Positions 1 through 9,000 are shown, counted from the stretch's first letter. The stretch: 64,000 nt of DNA from Puia sp. (GCA_031292515.1 JARLGZ010000279.1:186001-250000); one strand, 5' to 3'. Notes: a model not told the origin generated them from the sequence alone. Numbers and translations are program-made.

Positions 1-81
1 CGGAGCCCTGTCATATTATTTTGGAGAGCCGGAGATGGAAAAGCCGGTTTAGCATGCCCGGCCGATCAGATAGCTTTACCG

Positions 82-741
82 TTATTTTTTCCGAACCCAA
101 AGAAATTCTGCAAATCCAAGCAAGTCCCAGAAGACATTTCCCTGTATGTATCCCTTTTGAAGCAGCGAGATTGTCGCTCTTACAGGCATAGCCAGGATAT
201 ACCAAATATTTCTTCGTGTGCCACCTTTTAATACTTCGCAATTGTGAGACTCGAAGACCTGCCTGAGTTCTGGCACGGAATAGACCCTTACATGGGTCGG
301 ATCATCCTTAAAATTCAACGAACCTGGCATAGAGGGAAGACGTAGGCTTTTTTCTCCGGGATATTCGATATAAAAGTAGCCGCCTGGTTTTAGCTTCTTC
401 AATAATCCCGGCAATACATCGGTGCCATTATGAAGATGCTCGATCACGTGAGCCATCCAGATACCATCAAAATACTCATCCGGGATGGAACCAAAATCCA
501 GCAAAGTCAGGTCCAACTCAAAAAAACCCTTCATCAGTTTGAAATCCTGCTCGCTATTGTTATAGTCTCTGTGCAGATCCAAGCCGTAATATTCACATTC
601 AGGGAACATGGACTTGATCCGGGAGGCGGAATGATTACCGGCTCCGACGTCAAGCAGTTTAAAAGGCTTATCACCAAACGATTTTTGGATGTACTTGAAC
701 TTAAAATTGATGATTCTGTTGCAGCTCCTGATGAAGTCCAT
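82..741 (-). CDS. Class I SAM-dependent methyltransferase
   Basis: Predicted cytosolic methyltransferase of 219 residues. The Rossmann glycine motif LLDVGAGN is at about residues 29-36, the acidic strand-2 end YYGLDLH at 51-57, HVIEHL at 98-103 and LKPGGYFYIEYP at 117-128. This is the usual order of a type-11/type-23 methyltransferase domain. The start is the ATG at 741; the frame could run to a TTG at 771, but that would place it inside a terminator hairpin. The C-terminus is hydrophobic and aromatic. The substrate cannot be told from sequence. Such enzymes often sit in polysaccharide or lipid clusters, and the neighbouring context lies outside the window. Confidence 0.8.
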   Translation of the reverse strand: MDFIRSCNRIINFKFKYIQKSFGDKPFKLLDVGAGNHSASRIKSMFPECEYYGLDLHRDYNNSEQDFKLMKGFFELDLTLLDFGSIPDEYFDGIWMAHVIEHLHNGTDVLPGLLKKLKPGGYFYIEYPGEKSLRLPSMPGSLNFKDDPTHVRVYSVPELRQVFESHNCEVLKGGTRRNIWYILAMPVRATISLLQKGYIQGNVFWDLLGFAEFLWVRKK

Positions 742-750
742 AAGTTGGCA

Positions 751-788
751 AAGAAAACAAAAGCGGGACAATTTGCAATGTCCCGCTT
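751..788 (-). terminator. Rho-independent terminator upstream of the methyltransferase gene
   Basis: A perfect 10-bp inverted repeat (761-770 with 779-788, 8-nt loop) is followed on the minus strand by a T-rich run (751-760). It would end transcripts coming from the nadC/SUI1 side about 10 bases before the methyltransferase ATG. Confidence 0.7.
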
Positions 789-858
789 ACCGATTTTTAT
801 GAGTCGTTTATTTTCAGCGCATTATCGACACAGAAAATGAATTTTCCGGCAATAACAC

Positions 859-1197
859 CTATTCTTTCAGATTATTGAGTTGTTGAACGGCCGTCGCACA
901 CAAGGCTTTTTTGTAAATCCTGATCTCATCTATAACTCCGTTCAGCCAGTAAGGAGCACTCGGATTCTCTGTCGCTCCGATGTAGATATCATTTGTGTTA
1001 GCGGTAAAATTTGCAGTCCCATGATAAGTTCCTTTCAATTGGCCGTTGACATAGATTTTGCTAAAAGTACCATCATAGGTATAAACTACGGTCGACCAAC
1101 CACCCGGCTTTACAAAATCAGTCGAGTCCAGCACGCTTTCCACAATAAAATTGGTATTTATGGCAGAAATTTTAGTCTGACTCCAATCGATGATTAC
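859..1197 (-). pseudogene. 3' remnant of a LamG/concanavalin-A-like domain gene
   Basis: The frame reads as the second half of a LamG (laminin-G-like jelly roll) domain: GGWSTVVYTYDG, then KIYVNGQLKGTYHG, then NDIYIGATEN and the typical closing WLNGVIDEIRIYKKAL. A full domain needs 150 or more residues; only about 112 codons are open after a TAG at 1198-1200. There is no ATG, only a GTG at 1143, and no signal peptide. No frame upstream shows the missing first half. I read it as a truncated gene left by deletion or rearrangement. Intact relatives are usually secreted carbohydrate-binding or adhesion proteins. Confidence 0.6.
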
Positions 1198-1401
1198 CTA
1201 ACCGGAAGATTGATTGTACAAAACAATAAGTATCAATACACCGAGTACAGTGAAAATGAACAAGCTGGTAAAATGAACGGACTTGTATACCCGTTCCTTT
1301 TCCTCTTTTTCGGTCATTCTGGCCCGCACGTATAGTATAAAGCTAACGACCGTTACGAGGGCGGAGATCACGGCAAGGAACACAGTAATACCTAATATCA
1401 A
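1198..1401 (-). CDS. Possible small two-helix membrane protein
   Basis: A 67-codon frame begins one base after the stop of the SUI1-type gene, with a TTG start. It encodes two hydrophobic segments (about residues 2-25 and 47-62) around a charged middle, RARMTEKEEKERVYKS. The hydrophobic-charged-hydrophobic pattern looks like a small membrane protein and the spacing suggests translational coupling. The rare start codon and lack of a recognised family keep confidence low. Its stop is in frame with, and directly before, the LamG remnant, so the junction may be a rearrangement scar. Confidence 0.35.
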   Translation of the reverse strand: MILGITVFLAVISALVTVVSFILYVRARMTEKEEKERVYKSVHFTSLFIFTVLGVLILIVLYNQSSG

Positions 1402-1402
1402 A

Positions 1403-1744
1403 TCAGATAATTTTGGTCAATGGGTAGCCACTCTTCTTAAACCATTGCAACAGCTTTTCACGCTGATCTCCCTGGACAATTGCGATTCCGTCTTTGACGG
1501 AGCCCCCCGTCCCGCAAAAAGTCTTGCATTTTTTACCGAGATCCTCCAGGTCCGCATCCGATCCCCGGAAGCCCTCCACCAGGGTAACGGCTTTCCCCGC
1601 CCTTTGCCGGGTGTCCAGCCGGAGTCTCAGCTTTTGTTGCGTCGGGGATAAGGCATCTGGAGTCTCATCTGGTTCCTCTTCCGGCCTGAAACCAGGGTCC
1701 GTGGAATAAACGATACCGCCGGTGCCTGTTTTTTTCTTGCTCAT
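1403..1744 (-). CDS. SUI1/YciH-family translation factor
   Basis: A 113-residue protein with a basic, disordered N-terminus (residues 1-45) and a SUI1/eIF1 fold. The signature is TLVEGFRG at 54-61, then KKCKTFCGTGGSVKDG at 71-86 and IVQGDQREKLLQWFKKSGY at 89-107. Bacterial YciH proteins are thought to act on the small ribosomal subunit as accessory initiation or fidelity factors; that role is from the family, not from this sequence. It lies 40 bp downstream of nadC on the same strand and is probably cotranscribed. Confidence 0.85.
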   Translation of the reverse strand: MSKKKTGTGGIVYSTDPGFRPEEEPDETPDALSPTQQKLRLRLDTRQRAGKAVTLVEGFRGSDADLEDLGKKCKTFCGTGGSVKDGIAIVQGDQREKLLQWFKKSGYPLTKII

Positions 1745-1784
1745 GTCATTTTATTTGGATCGCTGACCCGCCCGCAGGCTGGGT

Positions 1785-2645
1785 TCAAAGAGGTTTTATC
1801 TCCGCCTTCAGACTCAGATCCAGGCTCCTGGCCTGGTGGATCAGGGCTCCGACACTGACATAGTCAACTCCGGTCTGCGCATATTGCAAAATATTGTCCA
1901 GGTCGATTCCCCCGCTGGCTTCCGTTTCATACTGTCCCCCGATCATCTCCAGGGCACGGGCCAGTTGCGGCGGGCTAAAGTTATCCAGCATGATACGATC
2001 GATCTTACCGACGGCGAGCACCTCTTTTACGTCGTTCAGACTGCGGGTTTCGACTTCAATTTTCAGGCCCGGTCGGGTCGTCTGCACATAAGAACAGGCT
2101 TTCTCAATCGCTTTCCTGATTCCGCCACAATAGTCTATATGATTGTCTTTCAACATGATCATGTCGTAAAGGCCAAACCTGTGGTTAACCCCTCCTCCGA
2201 TACGGACCGCCTCTTTTTCAAGCAGACGGAAATTCGGGGTCGTCTTCCGGGTGTCCAGCACCCGTGTCCGATAGCCTTGCAACTTATTGACATACTGGCG
2301 GGTGAGGGTGGCAATACCACTCATGCGTTGCATACAATTCAGGATCAATCTCTCGCATTGAAGGATGACCGGAATGGAAGCTTCTGCATGGAATGCCTGC
2401 TCGCCTGCAACCATAGGATCCCCGTCTTTTTTAAGAGCAGTGAACAAGACAAAGGGATCGCTAAGCCTGAAGATCTTTTCGGCGATATCCACGCCTGCCA
2501 GCAAGCCGTCCTGTTTGATCTTGAGGACCGCAGATCCCCGCTCACCCGCGGGAATGCAGGCCAGGGTCGAATGATCTCCATCCCCGACATCTTCCTTTAA
2601 TGCAGCCTCTACCAGCACTTTTAATTTTTCGTCAAAATCGATCAT
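1785..2645 (-). CDS. nadC: Nicotinate-nucleotide pyrophosphorylase (quinolinate phosphoribosyltransferase)
   Basis: Converts quinolinate and PRPP to nicotinate mononucleotide in de novo NAD synthesis, in the cytosol. The 286-residue product has the normal family length. Visible motifs are GDGDHST at 21-27, the substrate-binding stretch RTRVLDTRKTTPNFR at 126-140, GGVNHRFGLYDMIMLKDNH at 151-169, KIEVETR at 195-201, IMLDNF at 218-223 and EASGGI at 242-247. The start was set at the ATG at 2645 because the N-terminal 23 codons of the longer frame are not family-like. It follows the DUF4783 gene across a terminator and precedes the SUI1-type gene. Confidence 0.95.
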   Translation of the reverse strand: MIDFDEKLKVLVEAALKEDVGDGDHSTLACIPAGERGSAVLKIKQDGLLAGVDIAEKIFRLSDPFVLFTALKKDGDPMVAGEQAFHAEASIPVILQCERLILNCMQRMSGIATLTRQYVNKLQGYRTRVLDTRKTTPNFRLLEKEAVRIGGGVNHRFGLYDMIMLKDNHIDYCGGIRKAIEKACSYVQTTRPGLKIEVETRSLNDVKEVLAVGKIDRIMLDNFSPPQLARALEMIGGQYETEASGGIDLDNILQYAQTGVDYVSVGALIHQARSLDLSLKAEIKPL

Positions 2646-2770
2646 AAACACCCTTCTGGGCCCGCTTCCGCGGAGCCATTTTAAAAAGCAAAAATAGGCA
2701 AAAGCTTCCAACATGCCGGCCGGCCCATGAAAAGCCTCGCCGGAAAATAGGCCTACAAGGAGCCCGGCAA

Positions 2771-2810
2771 AGAAAAAGAGGGTGTCTCAAAAATAATTTG
2801 AGACACCCTC
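2771..2810 (-). terminator. Rho-independent terminator after the DUF4783 gene
   Basis: A perfect 14-bp inverted repeat (2778-2791 with 2797-2810, loop AATAA) lies just past the stop of the DUF4783 gene. On the minus strand it is followed by a T-rich run (2771-2777). nadC starts about 125 bp further on, so the two genes may be only partly coupled. Confidence 0.85.
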
Positions 2811-2834
2811 TGCTGGTTTTTTCAGGGAGACCGG

Positions 2835-3227
2835 CTATTGCTCGCATGCCTGGAACCTAAGTTCCTGCAATAATTGCTTGTCGCCTTTCTGCTTCATGAA
2901 TAAGGTAGTCCGATAATCACCGTTACGAGTCTGCAGCAATCCTATACAATATTGGGATCCGCTGTTTTCCCCTTTATGTTTGACCTGGAAATTCTTAACT
3001 CCATTCGTAACAAAAAAGTCCCGGATGATCATCTCCGCCTGGCTCTTACTGTAAGAATCCGTTTTTTCCGGGAGGGTGATATCCACCCGGTTGTCCAGAT
3101 AGCGGGATAATTCACCCGCATTCCCGGATCGCAAAGCAACAGCCACCTCATCTATATCAAAAAGAGGCTTGAAGGAGACAAGGACAAGCGATAGCGTAAG
3201 CATCGCCAATCCCAGTAAATTTTTCAT
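2835..3227 (-). CDS. DUF4783 exported protein
   Basis: A 130-residue protein beginning MKNLLGLAMLTLSLVLVSF, a clear signal peptide, followed by an NTF2-like small domain. The stretch IDEVAVALRSGNAGELSRYL and the later segment ending VKHKGENSGSQYCIGLL match my knowledge of the DUF4783 family. That family is common in Bacteroidota and often lies next to nadC, as here. The molecular function is unknown. The longer frame to 3269 adds 14 residues that would spoil the signal peptide, so the ATG at 3227 is preferred. Confidence 0.75.
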   Translation of the reverse strand: MKNLLGLAMLTLSLVLVSFKPLFDIDEVAVALRSGNAGELSRYLDNRVDITLPEKTDSYSKSQAEMIIRDFFVTNGVKNFQVKHKGENSGSQYCIGLLQTRNGDYRTTLFMKQKGDKQLLQELRFQACEQ

Positions 3228-3467
3228 TTGTAAATTTTTCTGCTTAGTGCAATTCAAAAAACAAGCCAAAGTAGTTTCACCTCGGAAAAATACTAAGTAA
3301 GAATATCCATCAAGACTATAAGTATCTGATAATTAATCAGATACAATCGACCTCCTTTCGGGGCAAGGGCAGGTATTCCTTCAATTTGCATGGATGATAG
3401 AAGTATAATGAAGTATAATCTTAAAGCCTGAAAGCTGGAACTTCCGATAAATACACGCTGAATACAC

Positions 3468-4604
3468 TTAAGGAGTACGGTATTCTTCAGGATTGGAAAC
3501 CCCAACCTCATGTTTCGGGGCTGTCTTTTTCTTGTAATTGAACCTTAACTCAATATTCTTGTATGTGAACTGGGAAACCTTATAAATGATATAATAATTC
3601 AAAATGAACAGATAGCCATAGGAAGCCGGGGAGAATTTGAGCAGCCTGATAAAGACGATATTGACAAGGCTGATAAGGAACGCGTGTGTCATGTAGATTG
3701 AATAGGAATACGTGCCAATGCGCTGAAGGAGCGGCGACTTTTTCAATAAATTGGATATAATCCCGCCTTCGAATGCAAAGATAAGGACGGATATAAAAAA
3801 CAGGACCTCAAAAACGAATCCGTATTCTTTCAGCGTTTCCCCGAGGGTGACCATGATGATCATCAATGTCAGCAGCGCGACTTCCGCGACGGTATAAAAC
3901 GAAGATTTCAATTTCAGGAAATAAGGGCGCGAATAACTAAAGACATTAAAACAAAATGCGCCCAGGAAGAAGCCGGAGATACCCCTTAAAAACCCGTAAT
4001 CGAAAGAGTAGGTCAGTCGAAAACCTCCTGTTATACCGTATAACAGGATAAGCGCTAGGACGGACACCCCTATATAAACCCCATTTTTATATTTGGATAA
4101 CCCCGACCGGTTCACATAAAACGTTATCCCTGCGAATAGCAAATAGGCTATCCATTCCGCACTGATCGACCAACTCGGGATATTCCAGCTTACGTCGGTA
4201 ACGCCTGGCATTCTTACCGAGTTCAAAAGAAATAAATTGGAGAGAAAAGAGATGATATTGTTATTGGGGTTGTCGATTTGATGAATTTGTACGTGGCCCG
4301 CAAAAAACGTCTTCGACAACTCGATGAGGACAAAAACGAGCAGCATAACGAAATGGAGGGGGTATAGCCGTAAAAATCTTTTTTTGTAAAAAAGCATTAA
4401 TTCCCGTGGGTCAGAAATAGCCTGATACGTATAGCAAATGACAAAACCGCTAAGAACAAAGAAAAAATCGACAAATATATCCGAGTGATTGATAAAAGCA
4501 TTGTTAAGCACCGGCGTATCCGAAAATGCTTTTAAATGAAAGAGAAATACCAGGCTTGCGAATATACCCCTGAAAACATCGAGAACAGCGAACCGGTGTT
4601 TCAT
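3468..4604 (-). CDS. Acyltransferase 3 family membrane protein (OafA/YrhL type)
   Basis: A 378-residue integral membrane protein with about ten hydrophobic segments. The N-terminus carries the family hallmarks: LDVFRGIFASLVFLFHL (residues 8-24, with the conserved Arg and His) and FVDFFFVLSGFVICY at about 44-58. Such enzymes transfer acetyl or other acyl groups to exported sugars, such as LPS O-antigen, capsule or peptidoglycan. The acceptor is not inferable here. It is monocistronic and divergent from gpmI. The 240 bp between its stop and the DUF4783 start hold no recognisable gene. Confidence 0.88.
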   Translation of the reverse strand: MKHRFAVLDVFRGIFASLVFLFHLKAFSDTPVLNNAFINHSDIFVDFFFVLSGFVICYTYQAISDPRELMLFYKKRFLRLYPLHFVMLLVFVLIELSKTFFAGHVQIHQIDNPNNNIISFLSNLFLLNSVRMPGVTDVSWNIPSWSISAEWIAYLLFAGITFYVNRSGLSKYKNGVYIGVSVLALILLYGITGGFRLTYSFDYGFLRGISGFFLGAFCFNVFSYSRPYFLKLKSSFYTVAEVALLTLMIIMVTLGETLKEYGFVFEVLFFISVLIFAFEGGIISNLLKKSPLLQRIGTYSYSIYMTHAFLISLVNIVFIRLLKFSPASYGYLFILNYYIIYKVSQFTYKNIELRFNYKKKTAPKHEVGVSNPEEYRTP

Positions 4605-4791
4605 ACTTTACGAAAATTGTTGTTTTGCGAATTATCGTGCGAAATCGTGAAAATAAGGGAAATCCGCCGCTCGGCTGCTGGAAATTTTAGACCCGGCGTC
4701 CCGCTGATTAAAATCATCCCGTTCCATACCCGATTCGCATATCTGCCTTACCTTTGCCACTCGAAAATCGTCTCAACAAAGCATCAATTCT

Positions 4792-6318
4792 ATGACGGAT
4801 AAGAAAGTCATTCTCGTGATTATGGACGGATGGGGGTTGGGCAAGGAGAAATCCTCCGACGCCATCCAAAACGCCAAGGTTCCTTTTGTTAGCTCTCTAT
4901 ATTCAAAATACCCGCATACGACGCTGGTGACCTGCGGAGAAGCAGTTGGCCTTCCCGACGGTCAAATGGGTAACTCCGAAGTGGGACACCTCAACATCGG
5001 GGCGGGAAGAGTGGTATACCAGGAATTGCAGCGGATCAATGTGGCGATCAGAGATGGCTCCTTTGCCAGAAATCCTGTCCTGCTGGAGTCCATTCGATTT
5101 GCCAAATCCCACCAGAAGCCTTTTCACCTCCTCGGGCTGGTAAGCGACGGGGGGGTGCATTCACATATCAACCACCTGAAAGCCATTGTCGACGTATGCA
5201 AACAGGAAGGGTTGAACAAAGTCTATATACATGCCTTTACCGATGGACGGGATACCGACCCCAAAAGCGGGCTCGGTTTTATCAGTGAATTGGAGGACCA
5301 CCTGAGCAAGACGGGAACCGGAAAGATCGCAACGGTGAGCGGCCGGTACTACGCTATGGACCGCGATAAACGATGGGATCGTGTAAAGCTCGCCTATGAC
5401 GCCCTTGTAAACGGAATCGGACAAACAGCATCTGACGGCAGGACCGCGGTTTCGGAGTCCTATGCAAAAAATAGTACCGACGAATTCATCCTGCCGACGG
5501 TGATCACGGGGAAAGACGGGCAACCGCTGGCTACCATCCGGGACGGAGACGTGGCGCTTTGTTTTAACTTCCGTACCGACCGCTGCCGCGAGATCACCCA
5601 GGTGCTTACCCAGACGGACTTCCCCGAACAGGGAATGAAAAAGCTTTCCCTCCATTATACGACCATGACACAGTATGATCAGAGTTTTCAGAACGTACAG
5701 GTAGTCTTCGAAAACGATGACCTGGTAAATACACTGGGAGCCATCATTTCCAGCCAGGGTCTGCGCCAGATCCGTATCGCCGAAACCGAAAAATATCCGC
5801 ACGTCACCTTCTTCTTCAACGGAGGCCGCGAAATCCCTTTCGAAGGAGAGGAGCGGATCATGATCCCCTCCCCAAAAGTGGCCACTTATGACCTCAAGCC
5901 CGAAATGAGTGCCTATGAGCTCACGGAAGCCATTCTCCCCGAAATCAGAAAGGGGGAAGCGTCCTTTATCTGCCTGAATTTCGCAAATGCCGACATGGTA
6001 GGGCATACGGGGGTCTGGAAAGCCGCAATAAAGGCCGCGGAGACCGTGGACAAATGCGTGGAACAGATCGTCGGTGCTTCGCTGGAAAACGGGTATACCG
6101 TACTGCTGACCGCCGATCACGGTAACGCAGACTATATGATCAACGGGGACGGCAGCCCCAACACCGCGCATACCCTGAACCTGGTCCCGTTTTTTATCAT
6201 CGGCAAAGATTTTACAGGCACGATCAGACCCGGCAAACTGGGCGACCTCGCCCCGACCATCCTGACCCTGATGGGCATCCCTATTCCGGGAGAGATGGCC
6301 GGGAACGTGCTGATATGA
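4792..6318 (+). CDS. gpmI: 2,3-bisphosphoglycerate-independent phosphoglycerate mutase
   Basis: Interconverts 3- and 2-phosphoglycerate in glycolysis using two Mn ions and a phosphoserine intermediate. The 508-residue length is typical. Visible motifs are VILVIMDGWG at 6-15 (metal Asp), GQMGNSEVGHLNIGAG at 57-72 with catalytic Ser62, HAFTDGRDTDPKSG at about 147-160, SGRYYAMDRDKRWDR, NFRTDR, ADMVGHTG and LTADHGNADYM near the C-terminus. A TACCTTTG box at 4749-4756 fits the Bacteroidota -7 element, with no clear -33 partner. Confidence 0.97.
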   Translation: MTDKKVILVIMDGWGLGKEKSSDAIQNAKVPFVSSLYSKYPHTTLVTCGEAVGLPDGQMGNSEVGHLNIGAGRVVYQELQRINVAIRDGSFARNPVLLESIRFAKSHQKPFHLLGLVSDGGVHSHINHLKAIVDVCKQEGLNKVYIHAFTDGRDTDPKSGLGFISELEDHLSKTGTGKIATVSGRYYAMDRDKRWDRVKLAYDALVNGIGQTASDGRTAVSESYAKNSTDEFILPTVITGKDGQPLATIRDGDVALCFNFRTDRCREITQVLTQTDFPEQGMKKLSLHYTTMTQYDQSFQNVQVVFENDDLVNTLGAIISSQGLRQIRIAETEKYPHVTFFFNGGREIPFEGEERIMIPSPKVATYDLKPEMSAYELTEAILPEIRKGEASFICLNFANADMVGHTGVWKAAIKAAETVDKCVEQIVGASLENGYTVLLTADHGNADYMINGDGSPNTAHTLNLVPFFIIGKDFTGTIRPGKLGDLAPTILTLMGIPIPGEMAGNVLI

Positions 6319-6340
6319 TATAAAGCGATATTTTCTCAAA

Positions 6341-6414
6341 AGGCGGCCGGTTCAATTTCCCCCGGAACCGCCCGCCTTCCCCGGAATAGCGAAGCTATCC
6401 CGCCCGCTTTTTTT
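6341..6414 (+). terminator. Probable terminator after gpmI
   Basis: A 13-bp inverted repeat with one mismatch (6341-6353 with 6365-6377) is followed by a second small hairpin and a run of eight or more T at about 6407-6414. The distance from the main stem to the T-run is longer than usual, so the exact terminating stem is uncertain. Confidence 0.5.
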
Positions 6415-6478
6415 TGTAGGCCTTGCAGCTTTAACTGATAAAAATTGTCTAAATTACAGGGCAACCAATGCGGTTCTT

Positions 6479-7054
6479 ATGACCGAAGAAGCCATTTTAC
6501 AAGGCTGTTTAAAAAATGAAGCTGCTGCCCAGCGGGAATTGTACAACCGTTACAGCCCCAAAATGCTTGCTGTCTGTTACCGCTTTGCCCACAAACGCGA
6601 AGATGCAGAGGATATGTTGCAGGAAGGATTCATAAAAGTTTTTTCCCAGATGCATACCTTTCAAAATAAAGGTGCCTTCGAAGGTTGGATCAGGAGGATC
6701 ATCGTTCATACCTGTATCAACAACCTGAAAAAGAATAAGCGATTCAATGAAAGCCTGGATATCGTTCACGCGAATGGCATCCAGGTGCGTGAAGAAAGTG
6801 TTCCGTCTATCGTACAGGCCAAACAGATCGTCGAATGCATCAGGATCCTGCCGATCGGATACCGGACCGTGCTGAACCTTTACGCAATTGAAGGATATTC
6901 GCACAAAGAAATTGCAGAAGTGTTGGATATAGAAGAAAGTACAAGCCGCTCGCAATATACCCGTGCCAAGCAGATGCTGGAGGACATCCTGATCCGGAAG
7001 AAGATCCTGCCCAAACCCAAGGAGAAGATTGGCTGGCTCGTTGCGATCAGGTGA
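6479..7054 (+). CDS. ECF-type RNA polymerase sigma factor
   Basis: A 191-residue sigma-70 family protein of the extracytoplasmic-function type. Region 2 covers about residues 20-90, with YNRYSPKMLAVCYRFAHKRE, AEDMLQEGFIKVF and AFEGWIRRIIVHTCINN. Region 4 covers about 120-170, with YRTVLNLYAIEGYSHKEIAE, the helix-turn-helix, then STSRSQYTRAKQML. It has a short basic tail. The next gene encodes a membrane protein with an anti-sigma-like N-terminus, so the pair probably forms an envelope-signalling module. The start is the ATG at 6479; an upstream ATG is closed by a TGA. Confidence 0.93.
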   Translation: MTEEAILQGCLKNEAAAQRELYNRYSPKMLAVCYRFAHKREDAEDMLQEGFIKVFSQMHTFQNKGAFEGWIRRIIVHTCINNLKKNKRFNESLDIVHANGIQVREESVPSIVQAKQIVECIRILPIGYRTVLNLYAIEGYSHKEIAEVLDIEESTSRSQYTRAKQMLEDILIRKKILPKPKEKIGWLVAIR

Positions 7055-7163
7055 GGACGTGTCAAATAGGAGATGCGCGGATATGAGACACAAAGAATAT
7101 TCGGTAAAGATTAATAGCAATTATCCAAATCCATGAAAAACAGAGCCCCCAAAAACGCTGATA

Positions 7164-8978
7164 ATGATGGAGAGAAATTTCTATAATGATGAGTTTGAAC
7201 AACTGATCAGGGAAAAGACAGACCAATATAAAATGTACCCGTCTGAGAATGTGTGGAAGGGTATTCACGGCTCATTGCACACAAGAAGAAGATGGTTTAT
7301 TGGCGCGATGTCGTTCCTGATAGGTGGAATCATTTTGTTTGCAGGGAAAGAACTGATACTGCAGGGCAATCGCAATACTTCCCTGAGAAAAATAGCCGCT
7401 AACACCCTTTCTCCGGCAAAAAGCTCCGAAGAAAAGATAGAAGACAAGGCAGAGGACAAGCCGGAAGAAAAAGAAAAGCACCTCTCTGCGGCTTTATCCG
7501 ACTTTAAAACAGGTTCTTCCCGCTCCCAGAGAAATGGAGGCCGGACAGCCAGGACCGGGGATAAATTTTTTGCCGGTGAAAATTCCTTTGAAGAAGCTTC
7601 GACAGATGCCGCCGATGACGGCTCGTCCGCTTATGAGGTCACCGATGTACGCCAGGCCTTCCAATCCCCCGCAAATGAACAGGCCGGCTTACAAACAGGC
7701 TTGCCGGCAAGCTTACCCGCCAATGAACAAACAGGCGGCCTCCAACCCATTACCCAGACGGGTATCGCCGCCAGATCACAAAACACTTCGTCAACACGCT
7801 CTCACGGCGGCGGACATAACAATACCAGAAACGAGGATGATAATGACGCAGACATGAGGGCGAAAGCGAAAGACATAGCGGCAGCAACGGGCTCTTCGGA
7901 AAATGCATTGGCTTCAGGCAAAACTTTCGAAAAGAAACATAATCATGCGGGAGCCGCATCAGCCTACCTGTTTTCAGGGATCTATTCTTCATTCGGGCCT
8001 GGGATCAATGACGATCTGTCCAGTGACCAGGTACTGGCAGGATTGGGACTTCCACACCTGCCGCACGCCACCGTCCACCTGCTGGCCTTTTCCATAAACA
8101 AGAAACTGACAGACAGGGGATTGCCGCTCATTCCTTCGGCACCGGCCATCGACGTGGTAGAGACAGGGCGAAATGAAGAGAACTGGCTCGAAGAATATGC
8201 CGTGAATGAACTGATCCCTACCCCCAAGAGAATAAACAGGCTCAGCCTTCAGCTGTACCTTACTCCCGGCTTAAATTATCGCAACTTATCGCTGGGCAAC
8301 AACTACAACACCAAAACCAATACGCAGAATCTTGCAACCACCCCGGCACAGAATCCCAATGCCAGGCCCGGTGATCTCTTCAACCAGAAGCCATCTCCAG
8401 GCTTCGATGCAGGAGCCGCCATCCTATACCGTGTGAACCGGATTCTTACGCTGAAAGCAGGGATGCAATTCAGCTATATCCGCTACAACCTGACACCCGC
8501 CGTCAACTCCTTCCAGCCGGCCTCGAACACAGGGATTTCCACCGGGTTCTCCTACCCCGGAGATTCGACCAACCAGAATGCCCCTGTACACAATCCTTCG
8601 GGTAAAGCGACCGCCGGCCTGACCAACCAATACTACCAGCTTTCCGCGCCGGTAGGACTGGAATTGCGGATACTCGGTGGAGAAAGACTTCAATTGAATG
8701 TTGCTGCAACGATAGAGCCCACCTATCTGTTTAACACAAACTCTTATGTTCCGTCGGCGGACAATACCGGCTATATAAAAAATCCGTCTCTCTTCAGGAG
8801 ATGGAATTGGAACGGGACCGTCGAAGCATTCCTCTCCTATAAAATCGGCGGTTTGCGCTGGCAGCTGGGCCCCGAATTGCGCTATCAAATGCTCTCTACC
8901 TATAATTCCCAATACCCCCTCCATGAGAATTTCAGACAATACGGTCTGAAAATCGGGGTTAGCAAGACGATATGGTAA
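7164..8978 (+). CDS. Anti-sigma-like N-terminus fused to an outer-membrane beta-barrel domain
   Basis: A 604-residue protein with a striking layout. Residues 1-43 (FEQLIREKTDQYKMYPSENV, then WKGIHGSLHTRRRW) form a short cytosolic segment seen in proteins next to ECF sigma factors in Chitinophagaceae. Residues 44-62 are one transmembrane helix. Residues about 65-345 are low-complexity, rich in Ser, Thr, Gln, Glu and Lys, with short NEQ/QTG repeats near 171-200. Residues about 358-604 alternate hydrophobic and polar strands with aromatic girdles and end in W, as in PorT-like or OmpA-like barrels. It lies 110 bp after the sigma gene. I infer an inner-membrane anti-sigma factor tethered to an outer-membrane sensor; this is not proven. 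A start at 7164 or 7167 is possible. Confidence 0.75.
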   Translation: MMERNFYNDEFEQLIREKTDQYKMYPSENVWKGIHGSLHTRRRWFIGAMSFLIGGIILFAGKELILQGNRNTSLRKIAANTLSPAKSSEEKIEDKAEDKPEEKEKHLSAALSDFKTGSSRSQRNGGRTARTGDKFFAGENSFEEASTDAADDGSSAYEVTDVRQAFQSPANEQAGLQTGLPASLPANEQTGGLQPITQTGIAARSQNTSSTRSHGGGHNNTRNEDDNDADMRAKAKDIAAATGSSENALASGKTFEKKHNHAGAASAYLFSGIYSSFGPGINDDLSSDQVLAGLGLPHLPHATVHLLAFSINKKLTDRGLPLIPSAPAIDVVETGRNEENWLEEYAVNELIPTPKRINRLSLQLYLTPGLNYRNLSLGNNYNTKTNTQNLATTPAQNPNARPGDLFNQKPSPGFDAGAAILYRVNRILTLKAGMQFSYIRYNLTPAVNSFQPASNTGISTGFSYPGDSTNQNAPVHNPSGKATAGLTNQYYQLSAPVGLELRILGGERLQLNVAATIEPTYLFNTNSYVPSADNTGYIKNPSLFRRWNWNGTVEAFLSYKIGGLRWQLGPELRYQMLSTYNSQYPLHENFRQYGLKIGVSKTIW

Positions 8979-9000
8979 AATATCGATTAATTTTACACCT

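Noticed and set aside
3293-3511. 72-codon minus-strand frame between the DUF4783 and acyltransferase genes
   Set aside because: It overlaps the acyltransferase 3' end, has no family resemblance, and starts inside another gene.
5161-6339. Open frame of 392 codons antisense to gpmI
   Set aside because: It mirrors the gpmI codon pattern, has no recognisable domain, and gpmI is unmistakable on the other strand.
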